From: DSWT01 sp035420085
GTDB taxonomy: Bacteria; Chloroflexota; Anaerolineae; B4-G1; SLSP01
DNA: 64,000 nucleotides
Direction: 5' to 3'
Assembly (NCBI GenBank): GCA_035420085.1
Contig: DAOLUH010000006.1
Location: 73,707 to 137,706 of the forward strand
How positions within the stretch are numbered: the stretch's first letter is position 1; each line of letters opens with the position of its first letter. The notes beneath the pieces were generated by a model, which was given only the letters and a program-made list of their open reading frames with translations, did no database searches and was not told where the DNA came from. The position numbers and the translations under genes are program-made. Below are positions 15,763 to 24,075 of the stretch, in pieces.

Positions 15763-18700
15763 TTACTGACTCACAACGTAGTATACTGTTGATAATTCGT
15801 CCTCGTACACCGTTTCGAGCCAACCGCGTTCAACCATCTCCTTGAATTTGGCTAAGCCTTCGGGCATCATGTAAGCGCGCTCGTAGGGGCCGAGGATCAC
15901 GTACCGCACATCATAGCGCGTCAATATCTTGAGCGCCTGTCCAGCATCCATCGTGTTGTAGAAGTAACGGATGTCTGCTTGGCGCGCCTCGACGGTCCCG
16001 CCGGGCATTGTCATCCGCTGCTGCACCGAGTGCCATCGCCACGCTGCCACCGACGGCAGCCCCGTGTAAACGGTAATGCGTCCCCCCCAGAGGTACTCGC
16101 GTTCTCCCTGGCCTTCGATGATCGTGGGAGAACCTGCGACGTTTTCCTGCAACCAGCGGATGACCCGGTCGTCCGCCGCCAGCGGGATGTCGGCACCGCG
16201 CTCAATCTGCGTCGCATAGGGCAGAAAGGCCATTCCGTCCAGGGTATGCGGCGCTTGCGGCGACCAGCGGTCGCGCGCCTTAGCCGGAATCGCCAGGATG
16301 GTATACATCGCCGCCGCAGCCAGCAGGACGGCGAGAATGCCCGAAACCATATCGCTGACGAAGTAGGGAATTTTGTTCAGCGAAGATTCTTGCTCAGCGC
16401 GATAGCTGCTCAGGGCGTAATGGATAATGCGTTCGGCAGCGACCGCGGCGCTCAAACCGAGCAGCATCCACACCTGGAGGTAAAATTTGAACACAGTGTT
16501 CATCCTGCCGATGTCGCCTTCCAGGACAACCACTTCCACCAGCAAACTCAAGGCCAGCGCCGTGCCCACCCACATCCACAACAAACGGGCGCGCGGTGCA
16601 CATTGCGGATCGAGGATCAGGAGCGCCGCCAACGTCCCCAGCGGGATCACGATCCAGGTAACGGCGACGCCGACGACCAGCAGCACGACCGCCAAAATTG
16701 CCATACCGAGCAGCGCCATGCCCAAAGCCAACCACACGCTGGCATCTTTTCCGTCCCGGATACGGCGGAATAGCGCCAGCCCACGCACAACGGCGAGCAC
16801 CACAATGGGGAAGAGAAAATGCCCGTGCATAATCAGATAAATGCCGAGTGGGGTGCGCGAGCCTTTCCACAGACCGAAGGATGTGTAAGCCGATGCGTAG
16901 TTCGTGATGTAAGGGCGGAAGAGCACTTCCCCCAGGAGCACAAACAAAATTGGGGTGAGCACTTTGTAGTAGGGGAAGATCGGTTTGGGATCCTCCGCGA
17001 GTTCTGATTTTGAATCGCTTGTCCGCGGATTGAAGAATGTGAATAGCAGTCCTACACTCATTAACGCCAGATAGGTCGGCCAATCCCAGGTATTGGTGGC
17101 CTTCAGTGCTCCCGCGATAAGCCCGGCCAGCACAAAAGTCGGCAGGGGATGTGGGATGCAGCGCCGCAGATGCGCCAACCACGACCGCTTTACACTGCCC
17201 GGTGCCGGTTCTGCCCCGATGCCCCATTGCAGCGCAATCGCCAGCGCCACCTGCGTCAACGGCAGCGCCATCATGTGCGCGTGCAAGTCCGCATACAGGA
17301 ATGTGAACGCCGGGAACTCGTTGATCGCGCCCACTTCACCCTCGGCGAACGGGATCACGCGCGATGCGTTCCAGTACCACCACTCTGGGCGGAATGCCAG
17401 GGATTGGCCCTGCATAACCACTTTCCACAGCCCAACGATCGCCGATACTACAGCCGGATAGCCGGGGATGAGGCTATCGAATTGGATATTGCCGATGTCC
17501 TCCAGACCCGTAAACAGCAGGCGCAGTTCACCCAGATTGCCCAATACTAGCACGAGGAACGTTCCTAATAGCCCGGCGCGCAACCCGCGTTTGGCGTCGC
17601 CGCCGGCCAGGTTGCTGGCGACGACGTAGGCCCCCACCCCCGTCAGCGCGTAAAGCGCAGGGACGGCCAGGTTATACGCCACGCTCGGCACAATGCCCAC
17701 CGCCTTGATGAGCGAGCCGATCATCACAAAGCCGAAGTAGTAATAGTTCATTGTCCCGCCGGCGAACCAGGGGTCGTAGGGCGGGAACCACGTTGACTTG
17801 ATGATCGCGTTGAGGTAGGAGAAGTCCATCGGCTTCTCGCCGCCGGCCACAGGATGCCACAGATCGGGATTGAGTGAACGCACGTAAACCCAGAAGAGAT
17901 AGAGCGCCGCGAAGATAATTTCCACATACAGCATATCGCGCCAGTGCTCCTGGAGGAAAGTGCGGAACTCATCCCAACGCCGGTAGACGAACAGCCCGGA
18001 GACGATCGCCCAGAAGAAGAACACGCCCCACAACAACAGCCGGGTATGGGGGAGCAATTTCAGGCTCGACAGCAACCAGGCAACATAAGACCACGCCAAC
18101 AACCCAACGATGCGCGATAAGCCGTATCCTCGATCGCGCAAAGCGGGAAAAGCATAATACAGCCACGGGAATGCCAGTATCCCAAGCGCCGCCAACATCA
18201 TCCACCACACGGTCACCGCCAGAATTTGCGAGCGATTGTGCAGCGCATTGCGGTTGAAGAGCTTCGACCAGGTCCCGCCAGCTTCCTGTTCTGCGCGCAT
18301 ACGCGGCGTCATGACTAAGGTGAGCTTGCCGTTACTCTTGTTGCGCGTCGCTTCGAGTGGCGTCATCCAGCGGACATCGTCCAACAGTGACAGTGGCAGC
18401 AAGGCTGCGGCGCGCGCGCGGGAATAGGCCGGCGTTTTGGCGAAGATCAACACAGTCGGGTGGTCGTAGACGCTGAAGGCTTCTTCTGCCGGAGGAAACA
18501 TGATCTGGCATGGGCGCGCGTTAGTGTAACGTGGCTCCATTAGGGCAAAGGGAATCTCCTGATCGGGGAACTGGCACGGCCCCAACGCCGGGTAAGAAAC
18601 GAATTCCGCCAACAGCTCAAAGCCCAGGCTGCCGTTGAACAACGCCTCGTAATACGCCGTGGTGAACGGGTAACGCATCGCCAGCCGTGGGATTGAAGCG

Positions 18701-20733
18701 TACAGGCGATTGCTGGAAAGCACAATATAATCCGCTTCGTCCAACCAGTCGAAGAGCGACTGGCGTTTTTCTGGCGTGTCGTTGTTGTAGTTGTCCATTT
18801 GCCCGTTTGGCGGATTGGATGACAAGCTGCGATACCAATTGCCGAAAGCGTCCTTGCCATCCACCCGTTGCGGCAGGGCGTCGTCCCAGTGCTCGTTAGC
18901 GATGACCGAGGTTTGCAGTTTGATGATCTCGCCGTCAAGCAAGGTGATCTCCAAATATACCGCTTTCCCGGCCTCCAGCAGCACTGGCGACGGCAAGTCT
19001 GCCTCGATAGTTTGCAGACCGGTCGTTGGGAGATCAACTTCGACGGTAGCCTCAGCCAGTCGCGTGGTCCCGTTAGGATCGTTCAGCAGCGCCATATTAA
19101 GGCGTCGCCGTCCACCTGCGCTGACGGAATTGACTTTGTTCAGAGTCAGGCGCGTCACCGTCATGGACGTCTCTGGCGTGAACGGTGTAAGACTTACAGG
19201 CGAATACTTGCTCAACAGTGTGTCAGGCGGAACGGACGCCTGCATCTTTAGGCCGTTGTCAGCGTGGAGTGTAGCCACGGCGGGAATGTTGTTATACATC
19301 CAGCGCGAGGCTTCAACGCGGGTCAGTGAGCGACTGTAGATGTGCAAAAAAGCTGCTGCCCATACGATTGTTCCGGCTAACACAACGCCCGGCAAGATTT
19401 GCAGAGCGCCCTTTACCGCTTTACGCCAGGTTTGCCCCAGCACCGGCCAGGCGTGCCCCTGCGTCGCCCCATGTATCAGGCCCCAGGCAGCGTAGATGAC
19501 GAAAACGGGATAAACGGGCAGCAGGTAACGCATTGACTTGACCCATTGCGTGCCCTGATACAGAAAGAGCAGCGTCCCCCACGCCCAGATCAACAAGTGC
19601 TGCCAGCGTCTCCGGCGCACAATGCGCCACCCCATCACACCCCAACCGATCCATGCCGCAATGCCGAGAGGTAATCCCATCCCCCAATAAATCATGTTGC
19701 GCCCTGGAAAGATGATGGGGGTGCGGTCGGTCCATTGGTGGCCGAAGGGGACGTCGCGCAGACCATTGGCTAATTCTTGCGCATCCTTCATCGTGCTCAT
19801 CCACGACGGATTGATGCGGACATCGAAAAAGCCAGGGCCGGTGAACGCATACGGCTGCGCTGAGCGGAACGCCAATGCCGCCAGAATGCCGGAAATGATC
19901 ACTGCAATGACCGGCGCTGGCATCAAGGCAAAGCGGTAGCGCGAGGGGTTGCCTTCGACCTCCGCGGGTTCGCGGTGCAGCACAGCAGCTAAGCCGACGA
20001 CCCCCGCCAGCGGCCACACGCTGATCTTCGAGGCGACAGCCAGTCCGGTGGTCAACCCGGCGAGCGGAAGCAGCCAGGGCTTGCGATATTGAACAGCGTA
20101 CACGGCAAAACACAACGTCCAGGCGACGAAAACTGTAGCGAAGCTATCAACAACGAAGAAGTGGGCGTGTTGGATCGGCAAAACAGCAAAGGCATATAAC
20201 GCAGCAGCGAGGAGTGCCGTCTTGTTGCCGTACAACGCCCGTGTGAGCAGCGCCAGCGCTACAAGGGTTGCCAGGTCCATCAGCGCGGAAAGCGCGCGTC
20301 CCACAAAATGGATACCGCCATACCCAAGATAGTGACCCGGATAACACGCGCCTGAAGCATTGAGCAGCAGCCAGCGCAGGAAAACCCCGGTGGCAGTGGG
20401 TGGGTGGGCGCAGGCCTGATCCACCCACCCCGCGACAACTCGCGTCAAGAGGAGCGGGAACGTGCCATAAACATACCCGGCATAGCCTTTGTTGGTCGGA
20501 TTGAGCGGTGAGTCAGCGGTGTTCCAATACAGAGCAGGGTTGGCAGGCAACTCCAGTGCGCTGACGACCATTGTCAAATAGCGCTCGTCGGGATGTAGAT
20601 GCGTTCCCTCATCCCAGTCAATGTTGTAAGAGCGAACCCAAACTGCTGCGAAGAAAATCACCAAAAATAGCAGTATGACAAGCAAACGTGAGGTCAGATT
20701 GGATTTAACGGTGTGTTTAGTTTCTATGCCCAT
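15763..20733 (-). CDS. Giant fused membrane glycosyltransferase (GT39-like + Chlor_Arch_YYY/DUF2298)
   Basis: A protein of about 1656 aa with three parts. Residues 1-500: a GT-C/ArnT-like glycosyltransferase with about ten TM helices and the acidic first-loop motif WDEGTHLHPDERYL. Residues 500-830: a soluble beta-rich extracytoplasmic part. Residues 830-1650: a second polytopic unit with the DUF2298/'Chlor_Arch_YYY' hallmark NYYYFG (about residue 1000), FTFLYADLHAHMMALPL, and TNTWDWPTY, shared by Chloroflexi and some archaea. Probable role: sugar transfer from polyprenyl-phosphate carriers to surface glycans or glycoproteins (inference). ATG 20733 is chosen; GTG 20751 is also open and neither has a clear ribosome binding site. 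Confidence 0.85.
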   Translation of the reverse strand: MGIETKHTVKSNLTSRLLVILLFLVIFFAAVWVRSYNIDWDEGTHLHPDERYLTMVVSALELPANPALYWNTADSPLNPTNKGYAGYVYGTFPLLLTRVVAGWVDQACAHPPTATGVFLRWLLLNASGACYPGHYLGYGGIHFVGRALSALMDLATLVALALLTRALYGNKTALLAAALYAFAVLPIQHAHFFVVDSFATVFVAWTLCFAVYAVQYRKPWLLPLAGLTTGLAVASKISVWPLAGVVGLAAVLHREPAEVEGNPSRYRFALMPAPVIAVIISGILAALAFRSAQPYAFTGPGFFDVRINPSWMSTMKDAQELANGLRDVPFGHQWTDRTPIIFPGRNMIYWGMGLPLGIAAWIGWGVMGWRIVRRRRWQHLLIWAWGTLLFLYQGTQWVKSMRYLLPVYPVFVIYAAWGLIHGATQGHAWPVLGQTWRKAVKGALQILPGVVLAGTIVWAAAFLHIYSRSLTRVEASRWMYNNIPAVATLHADNGLKMQASVPPDTLLSKYSPVSLTPFTPETSMTVTRLTLNKVNSVSAGGRRRLNMALLNDPNGTTRLAEATVEVDLPTTGLQTIEADLPSPVLLEAGKAVYLEITLLDGEIIKLQTSVIANEHWDDALPQRVDGKDAFGNWYRSLSSNPPNGQMDNYNNDTPEKRQSLFDWLDEADYIVLSSNRLYASIPRLAMRYPFTTAYYEALFNGSLGFELLAEFVSYPALGPCQFPDQEIPFALMEPRYTNARPCQIMFPPAEEAFSVYDHPTVLIFAKTPAYSRARAAALLPLSLLDDVRWMTPLEATRNKSNGKLTLVMTPRMRAEQEAGGTWSKLFNRNALHNRSQILAVTVWWMMLAALGILAFPWLYYAFPALRDRGYGLSRIVGLLAWSYVAWLLSSLKLLPHTRLLLWGVFFFWAIVSGLFVYRRWDEFRTFLQEHWRDMLYVEIIFAALYLFWVYVRSLNPDLWHPVAGGEKPMDFSYLNAIIKSTWFPPYDPWFAGGTMNYYYFGFVMIGSLIKAVGIVPSVAYNLAVPALYALTGVGAYVVASNLAGGDAKRGLRAGLLGTFLVLVLGNLGELRLLFTGLEDIGNIQFDSLIPGYPAVVSAIVGLWKVVMQGQSLAFRPEWWYWNASRVIPFAEGEVGAINEFPAFTFLYADLHAHMMALPLTQVALAIALQWGIGAEPAPGSVKRSWLAHLRRCIPHPLPTFVLAGLIAGALKATNTWDWPTYLALMSVGLLFTFFNPRTSDSKSELAEDPKPIFPYYKVLTPILFVLLGEVLFRPYITNYASAYTSFGLWKGSRTPLGIYLIMHGHFLFPIVVLAVVRGLALFRRIRDGKDASVWLALGMALLGMAILAVVLLVVGVAVTWIVIPLGTLAALLILDPQCAPRARLLWMWVGTALALSLLVEVVVLEGDIGRMNTVFKFYLQVWMLLGLSAAVAAERIIHYALSSYRAEQESSLNKIPYFVSDMVSGILAVLLAAAAMYTILAIPAKARDRWSPQAPHTLDGMAFLPYATQIERGADIPLAADDRVIRWLQENVAGSPTIIEGQGEREYLWGGRITVYTGLPSVAAWRWHSVQQRMTMPGGTVEARQADIRYFYNTMDAGQALKILTRYDVRYVILGPYERAYMMPEGLAKFKEMVERGWLETVYEDELSTVYYVVSQ

Positions 20734-20870
20734 AACATCAGCTAGATACACTGGATTTTGCTAAAGCGGCCGACTTCGCATAGTCATTTGTTTTCTAAAA
20801 GCAAACAAAGAGCTATTTTTCCGTCGACCGTTTATGACTACGCGAAATATACGCCCAACTGAAATAGTAC

Positions 20871-22325
20871 CTAAACGGACGCCAATACTGCCTGGCGCTG
20901 TGCGGCGGCTATTCCTCGACCATTGCCAAGTGGGCTGTCTGCAAAATTCGCTCCCGCCATAATTTCGTCGAGAATTTGCGCGCCAGTGCGCCCGGTGCCG
21001 GGACTGACGGCAATACTCAAATCACGGCGGAACGCGCGGGTCAAGTCGTCGCCGGTCGCGTGTGACACGAGCGCCATCGCCTGCACCGCGCTGGCAATCG
21101 CGTAACGCGGCTCAATGCGCTCCAGGTCTTCGAAGAAGAAGGCGCAACTGACGAACATACGCTGGCGGTGAACTTGCGCCTCCAATAAATCCAGAAGCCG
21201 CTGCTGCGCCACGGTTGAGAGATGGCCCAGATAGTATTCGGACAAGAATGCCGCCCCGCTCACTTGCCGCAGCACGACGCGAATGTATTCATCGCGCAAG
21301 CTCCAGGGAGCCAGATTCCGACGGCGCGTCGCCTCAGCGTAGATTTCGTCAATGTCGTGCGACAGGTTATCTAAAGCGCGACGCAGCGCGCCCTTCCATT
21401 GCCCACAACCGGGCGTACAATGACAGCCGGTTGCCCAACGCCCCAATTGGTGCGCACAGCTCCATGCTGTGTTCTCAACAATTTCCACCTCGGCGCGCGG
21501 TGGATGCTGATGCATATAGCGCGCCAACGTTGTCACCTCATAAGCATCCTCGTCGCCAGGCGTCGTCAGCGCCTCCAGGACACGCACACCCTGTTTATGG
21601 TGGTGACCAAACGTCTCGCCATCCGTGGCAATCAGCGTCAGTGAATCGTGGGGACGGCCGCTCATCATCGCGTTGGCCCACGGACGGACGGACCCCACTT
21701 CCGGCATATTAAACGAAAGATAATCAGAAGCACCGCGCTCGCGGACAAAAACGTTGATCGTGCGACCATGCGGCAGACGCACTCGATAAGGTCCGGCGCC
21801 GTGAGAAAGGTCGCCGCGCACTTGCTCGCCGGAGAGAATAACAAAAGCAAGTCCAGTTTCGGCGACAGCTTCCAAAGTTTCATAATCAACAGCCATCTCC
21901 GGAAGCCAGATTCCCTCGGGGTGCATACCAAAGCGTTGCGCGTAGCTGGCAATTCCCCAACGAATCTGACAGCGTTTATCGCGCCCACGCGCCAACGGCA
22001 GAATGGTATGGTGTACCGATTGAGCAATTCCGTTACTCACGCCACACTGATAGGCATGATGCGCTACGTCATCCACAATCCGCTGGTAGGTATCGCGGAC
22101 GTTCTCGGCCATCCACCGCGCTAATGTACCGCCAAGATTGAAACTGATCCGGCCGAAGTTCCCGATCGCCGCGTTGGGCGCATAGCACTCCGCGGTTACT
22201 CTGGCATTCCAGTTGGGAAAGGGCGCCGCCGAAGGCTCGTACCGATATTTACCTGTAAACGGATCCTCACGCGGCGGTTGATAGAAATGTCCATGTACAC
22301 ACAAAAGGGGCTTAGCAGATTTCAT
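20871..22325 (-). CDS. GH57-family glycoside hydrolase (DUF3536-type)
   Basis: A 484-aa glycosidase or glucanotransferase. The first residues CVHGHFYQPPREDPFTGKYR are the hallmark of the GH57/DUF3536 group; then CYAPNAAIGNFGRISFNLG (the nucleophile-side region), WLPEMAVDYETLE, TDGETFGHHHKQG, and a Cys-rich CGQWKG segment. GH57 enzymes act on alpha-1,4-glucans. The adjacent glycogen synthase gene on the same strand supports a role in storage-glucan turnover. ATG 22325 follows GAGGATCA. A terminator between it and glgA (22351-22373) suggests it has its own transcript. Confidence 0.88.
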   Translation of the reverse strand: MKSAKPLLCVHGHFYQPPREDPFTGKYRYEPSAAPFPNWNARVTAECYAPNAAIGNFGRISFNLGGTLARWMAENVRDTYQRIVDDVAHHAYQCGVSNGIAQSVHHTILPLARGRDKRCQIRWGIASYAQRFGMHPEGIWLPEMAVDYETLEAVAETGLAFVILSGEQVRGDLSHGAGPYRVRLPHGRTINVFVRERGASDYLSFNMPEVGSVRPWANAMMSGRPHDSLTLIATDGETFGHHHKQGVRVLEALTTPGDEDAYEVTTLARYMHQHPPRAEVEIVENTAWSCAHQLGRWATGCHCTPGCGQWKGALRRALDNLSHDIDEIYAEATRRRNLAPWSLRDEYIRVVLRQVSGAAFLSEYYLGHLSTVAQQRLLDLLEAQVHRQRMFVSCAFFFEDLERIEPRYAIASAVQAMALVSHATGDDLTRAFRRDLSIAVSPGTGRTGAQILDEIMAGANFADSPLGNGRGIAAAQRQAVLASV

Positions 22326-22350
22326 TGATCCTCACACATTATCACAATAT

Positions 22351-22373
22351 AAAAAGCGCAGCCCCTGCTGCGC
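22351..22373 (-). terminator. Intrinsic terminator of glgA
   Basis: On the minus strand a perfect 7-bp stem GCGCAGC / GCTGCGC with a 4-nt loop is followed by TTTTTAT, 23 nt after the glgA stop. Confidence 0.85.
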
Positions 22374-22395
22374 CAAACAATATATTTTCCGCTTC

Positions 22396-23844
22396 TCACT
22401 GCGTCCGGTGTAGGGCCACTGCGCGCCGGTAAAGATCAACGTAAGCGCGAGCCGATGCATCCCAGGAAAAATCGCGCTCCATCGCGCGGCATTGCAGGCC
22501 CAGCCAGCGCGCTTTATTTTCGTAGGCGCGTAATGCACGCCGGATCCCGTCAGCCAGCGCGGATGCGGTATAATCCGTGAAGGCAAAACCGGTTCCCCGG
22601 TCGGGTTGCGCATCAGCATCAACTACGACATCCGCCAGGCCGCCGGTGGCATGAACCACAGGGACGACGCCGTAGTGCATCGCCGACATCAACGCGATGC
22701 TGCTCGGTTCAGCGCGGCTCGGCACCAGGATGACATCCGCACTGCCGTAAATACGGCGGGCCAGGCGCTCGTCAAACTTGATGAAAGCGCGCACGTTGTT
22801 GGGGAAACGCGCCTGCACATCGCGGAATTTCGTCTCGTAAACCTCATCCCCGGTCCCCAGCAGCGCAAACTGGATATCGCGTTCTTGTAGCAGGTCCTCC
22901 AACGCCGGGATGACGAGGTCCAACCCTTTCGTATCGTCGAGGCGCGTCACCATAGCGAGCAGCGGCGTGTCCTGGTTGGTTGAAAGGCGCGTCTCGCGCT
23001 GGAAGGCGTTTTTGTTCACCGCGCGCATCTTCAACGAGGCAACGTCGTAGGTTTGAGTGAGCGCATCATCGGTGGCGGGGTTCCACAAATCAACGTCAAT
23101 CCCGCTGAGGATGCCAAAAAGGCGATCCTGGCGCTCTTTCAGAAGCCCACTCAAGCCCATCCCAGCTTCGCCGGCCACAATTTCACGCGCGTAAGTCGGG
23201 CTGACCGTGTTGACGAGGTCGGCGTGCGCGATGCCCTGCGCCATCCAGTTCACCTGCCCAGGGACCTCGCCGGTCAGGTGCGGTAGTTTGTCCATTTGGG
23301 CAAAGGTCAAAATCAGCCGCCCACAGATACCCTGATAAGCAAGGTTGTGGATGGTGAAGAGTGTGGCGATGTCCCGGTAGTGCACCTGCGCGCGTCCATA
23401 GACACTCAGCCAGGCCGGCACGGCTGCCGTATGCCAATCGTTTGCGTGAACGACGTCAGGCTTCCAATCCAGCATCTTTAGCGTAGCGAGCACGCCCTTA
23501 GAAAAGAAGGTGAATCTTTGTGGATCATCATTGAAACCGTAGACGCGCTCGCGGTTTGAAAAATACTGATCATTCCAGATCAAATAGACGGGCACGCCAG
23601 CGACGTTTGTCTCCAACAGTAAGGCATGTTCCTCCCCGGATCCAATTGGCACAGCCAATGACCCCAGGCGATGGAACTCATAGCCCCCGCCCTGCATCGT
23701 TCCGTAGCGGGGAATGATCACACGCACGTCAACGCCCAAACTATGCAGCGCCTTCGGTAGCGCCCCCGCCACGTCCGCCAGCCCCCCTACCTTCGTGAAG
23801 GGGGTGGCTTCAGCCGCCAGGAAAAGCACTTTAACACCGTCCAT
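22396..23844 (-). CDS. glgA: Glycogen synthase GlgA (GT5)
   Basis: A 482-aa ADP-glucose:glucan glucosyltransferase. It shows the N-terminal GT5 motif KVGGLADVAGALPKAL (about residue 18), DVVHANDWHTAAVPAWL, HNLAYQGICG, the SPTYAREIV segment, GIDVDLWNPATD, and the C-terminal half with VTRLDDTKGLDLV and PSRAEPSSIALMSAMHYG plus GGLADVV. The usual E-P-C-G motif is present as EPSS, with Ser for Cys and Ser for Gly; the catalytic glutamate remains. ATG 23844 has AGGT 9 nt upstream, behind a TATAAT promoter. GH57 lies downstream on the same strand. Confidence 0.93.
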   Translation of the reverse strand: MDGVKVLFLAAEATPFTKVGGLADVAGALPKALHSLGVDVRVIIPRYGTMQGGGYEFHRLGSLAVPIGSGEEHALLLETNVAGVPVYLIWNDQYFSNRERVYGFNDDPQRFTFFSKGVLATLKMLDWKPDVVHANDWHTAAVPAWLSVYGRAQVHYRDIATLFTIHNLAYQGICGRLILTFAQMDKLPHLTGEVPGQVNWMAQGIAHADLVNTVSPTYAREIVAGEAGMGLSGLLKERQDRLFGILSGIDVDLWNPATDDALTQTYDVASLKMRAVNKNAFQRETRLSTNQDTPLLAMVTRLDDTKGLDLVIPALEDLLQERDIQFALLGTGDEVYETKFRDVQARFPNNVRAFIKFDERLARRIYGSADVILVPSRAEPSSIALMSAMHYGVVPVVHATGGLADVVVDADAQPDRGTGFAFTDYTASALADGIRRALRAYENKARWLGLQCRAMERDFSWDASARAYVDLYRRAVALHRTQ

Positions 23845-23878
23845 GTGAACTTACCTCACTTTGGGTTAAGTTATTCCC

Positions 23879-23906
23879 ATTATAGCCGACTTCGTTTAAA
23901 CGGCAA
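23879..23906 (-). promoter_or_regulatory. Promoter of glgA
   Basis: TTGCCG (23906-23901), 16-nt spacer, TATAAT (23884-23879) on the minus strand, giving a leader of about 28 nt with its own ribosome binding site. Confidence 0.55.
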
Positions 23907-23913
23907 CGGATGC

Positions 23914-23972
23914 TATAATGAAAGTAAGGGAGTGGGGAGTAGGGGAGTGAGGGGGTAGGGAGAGAGGGGTGG
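23914..23972 (+). promoter_or_regulatory. -10 box followed by a G-run leader (possible G-quadruplex)
   Basis: TATAAT (23914-23919) is followed at the expected transcription start by six runs of 3-5 G between 23928 and 23969, spaced by 2-5 nt and with a rough 7-8 nt period. The non-template strand and the RNA could form a G-quadruplex at the very 5' end of the surface-protein mRNA. Confidence 0.45.
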
Positions 23973-24075
23973 ATGAAAATTTAGGCTGCGAATCGCGCGA
24001 ATCTTCGCTAATTTTTTAGAGATTTGTGTAGATTAGCGAGATTAGCGGTTTATTTTTAGAGGAGGGAGAAGAGGT

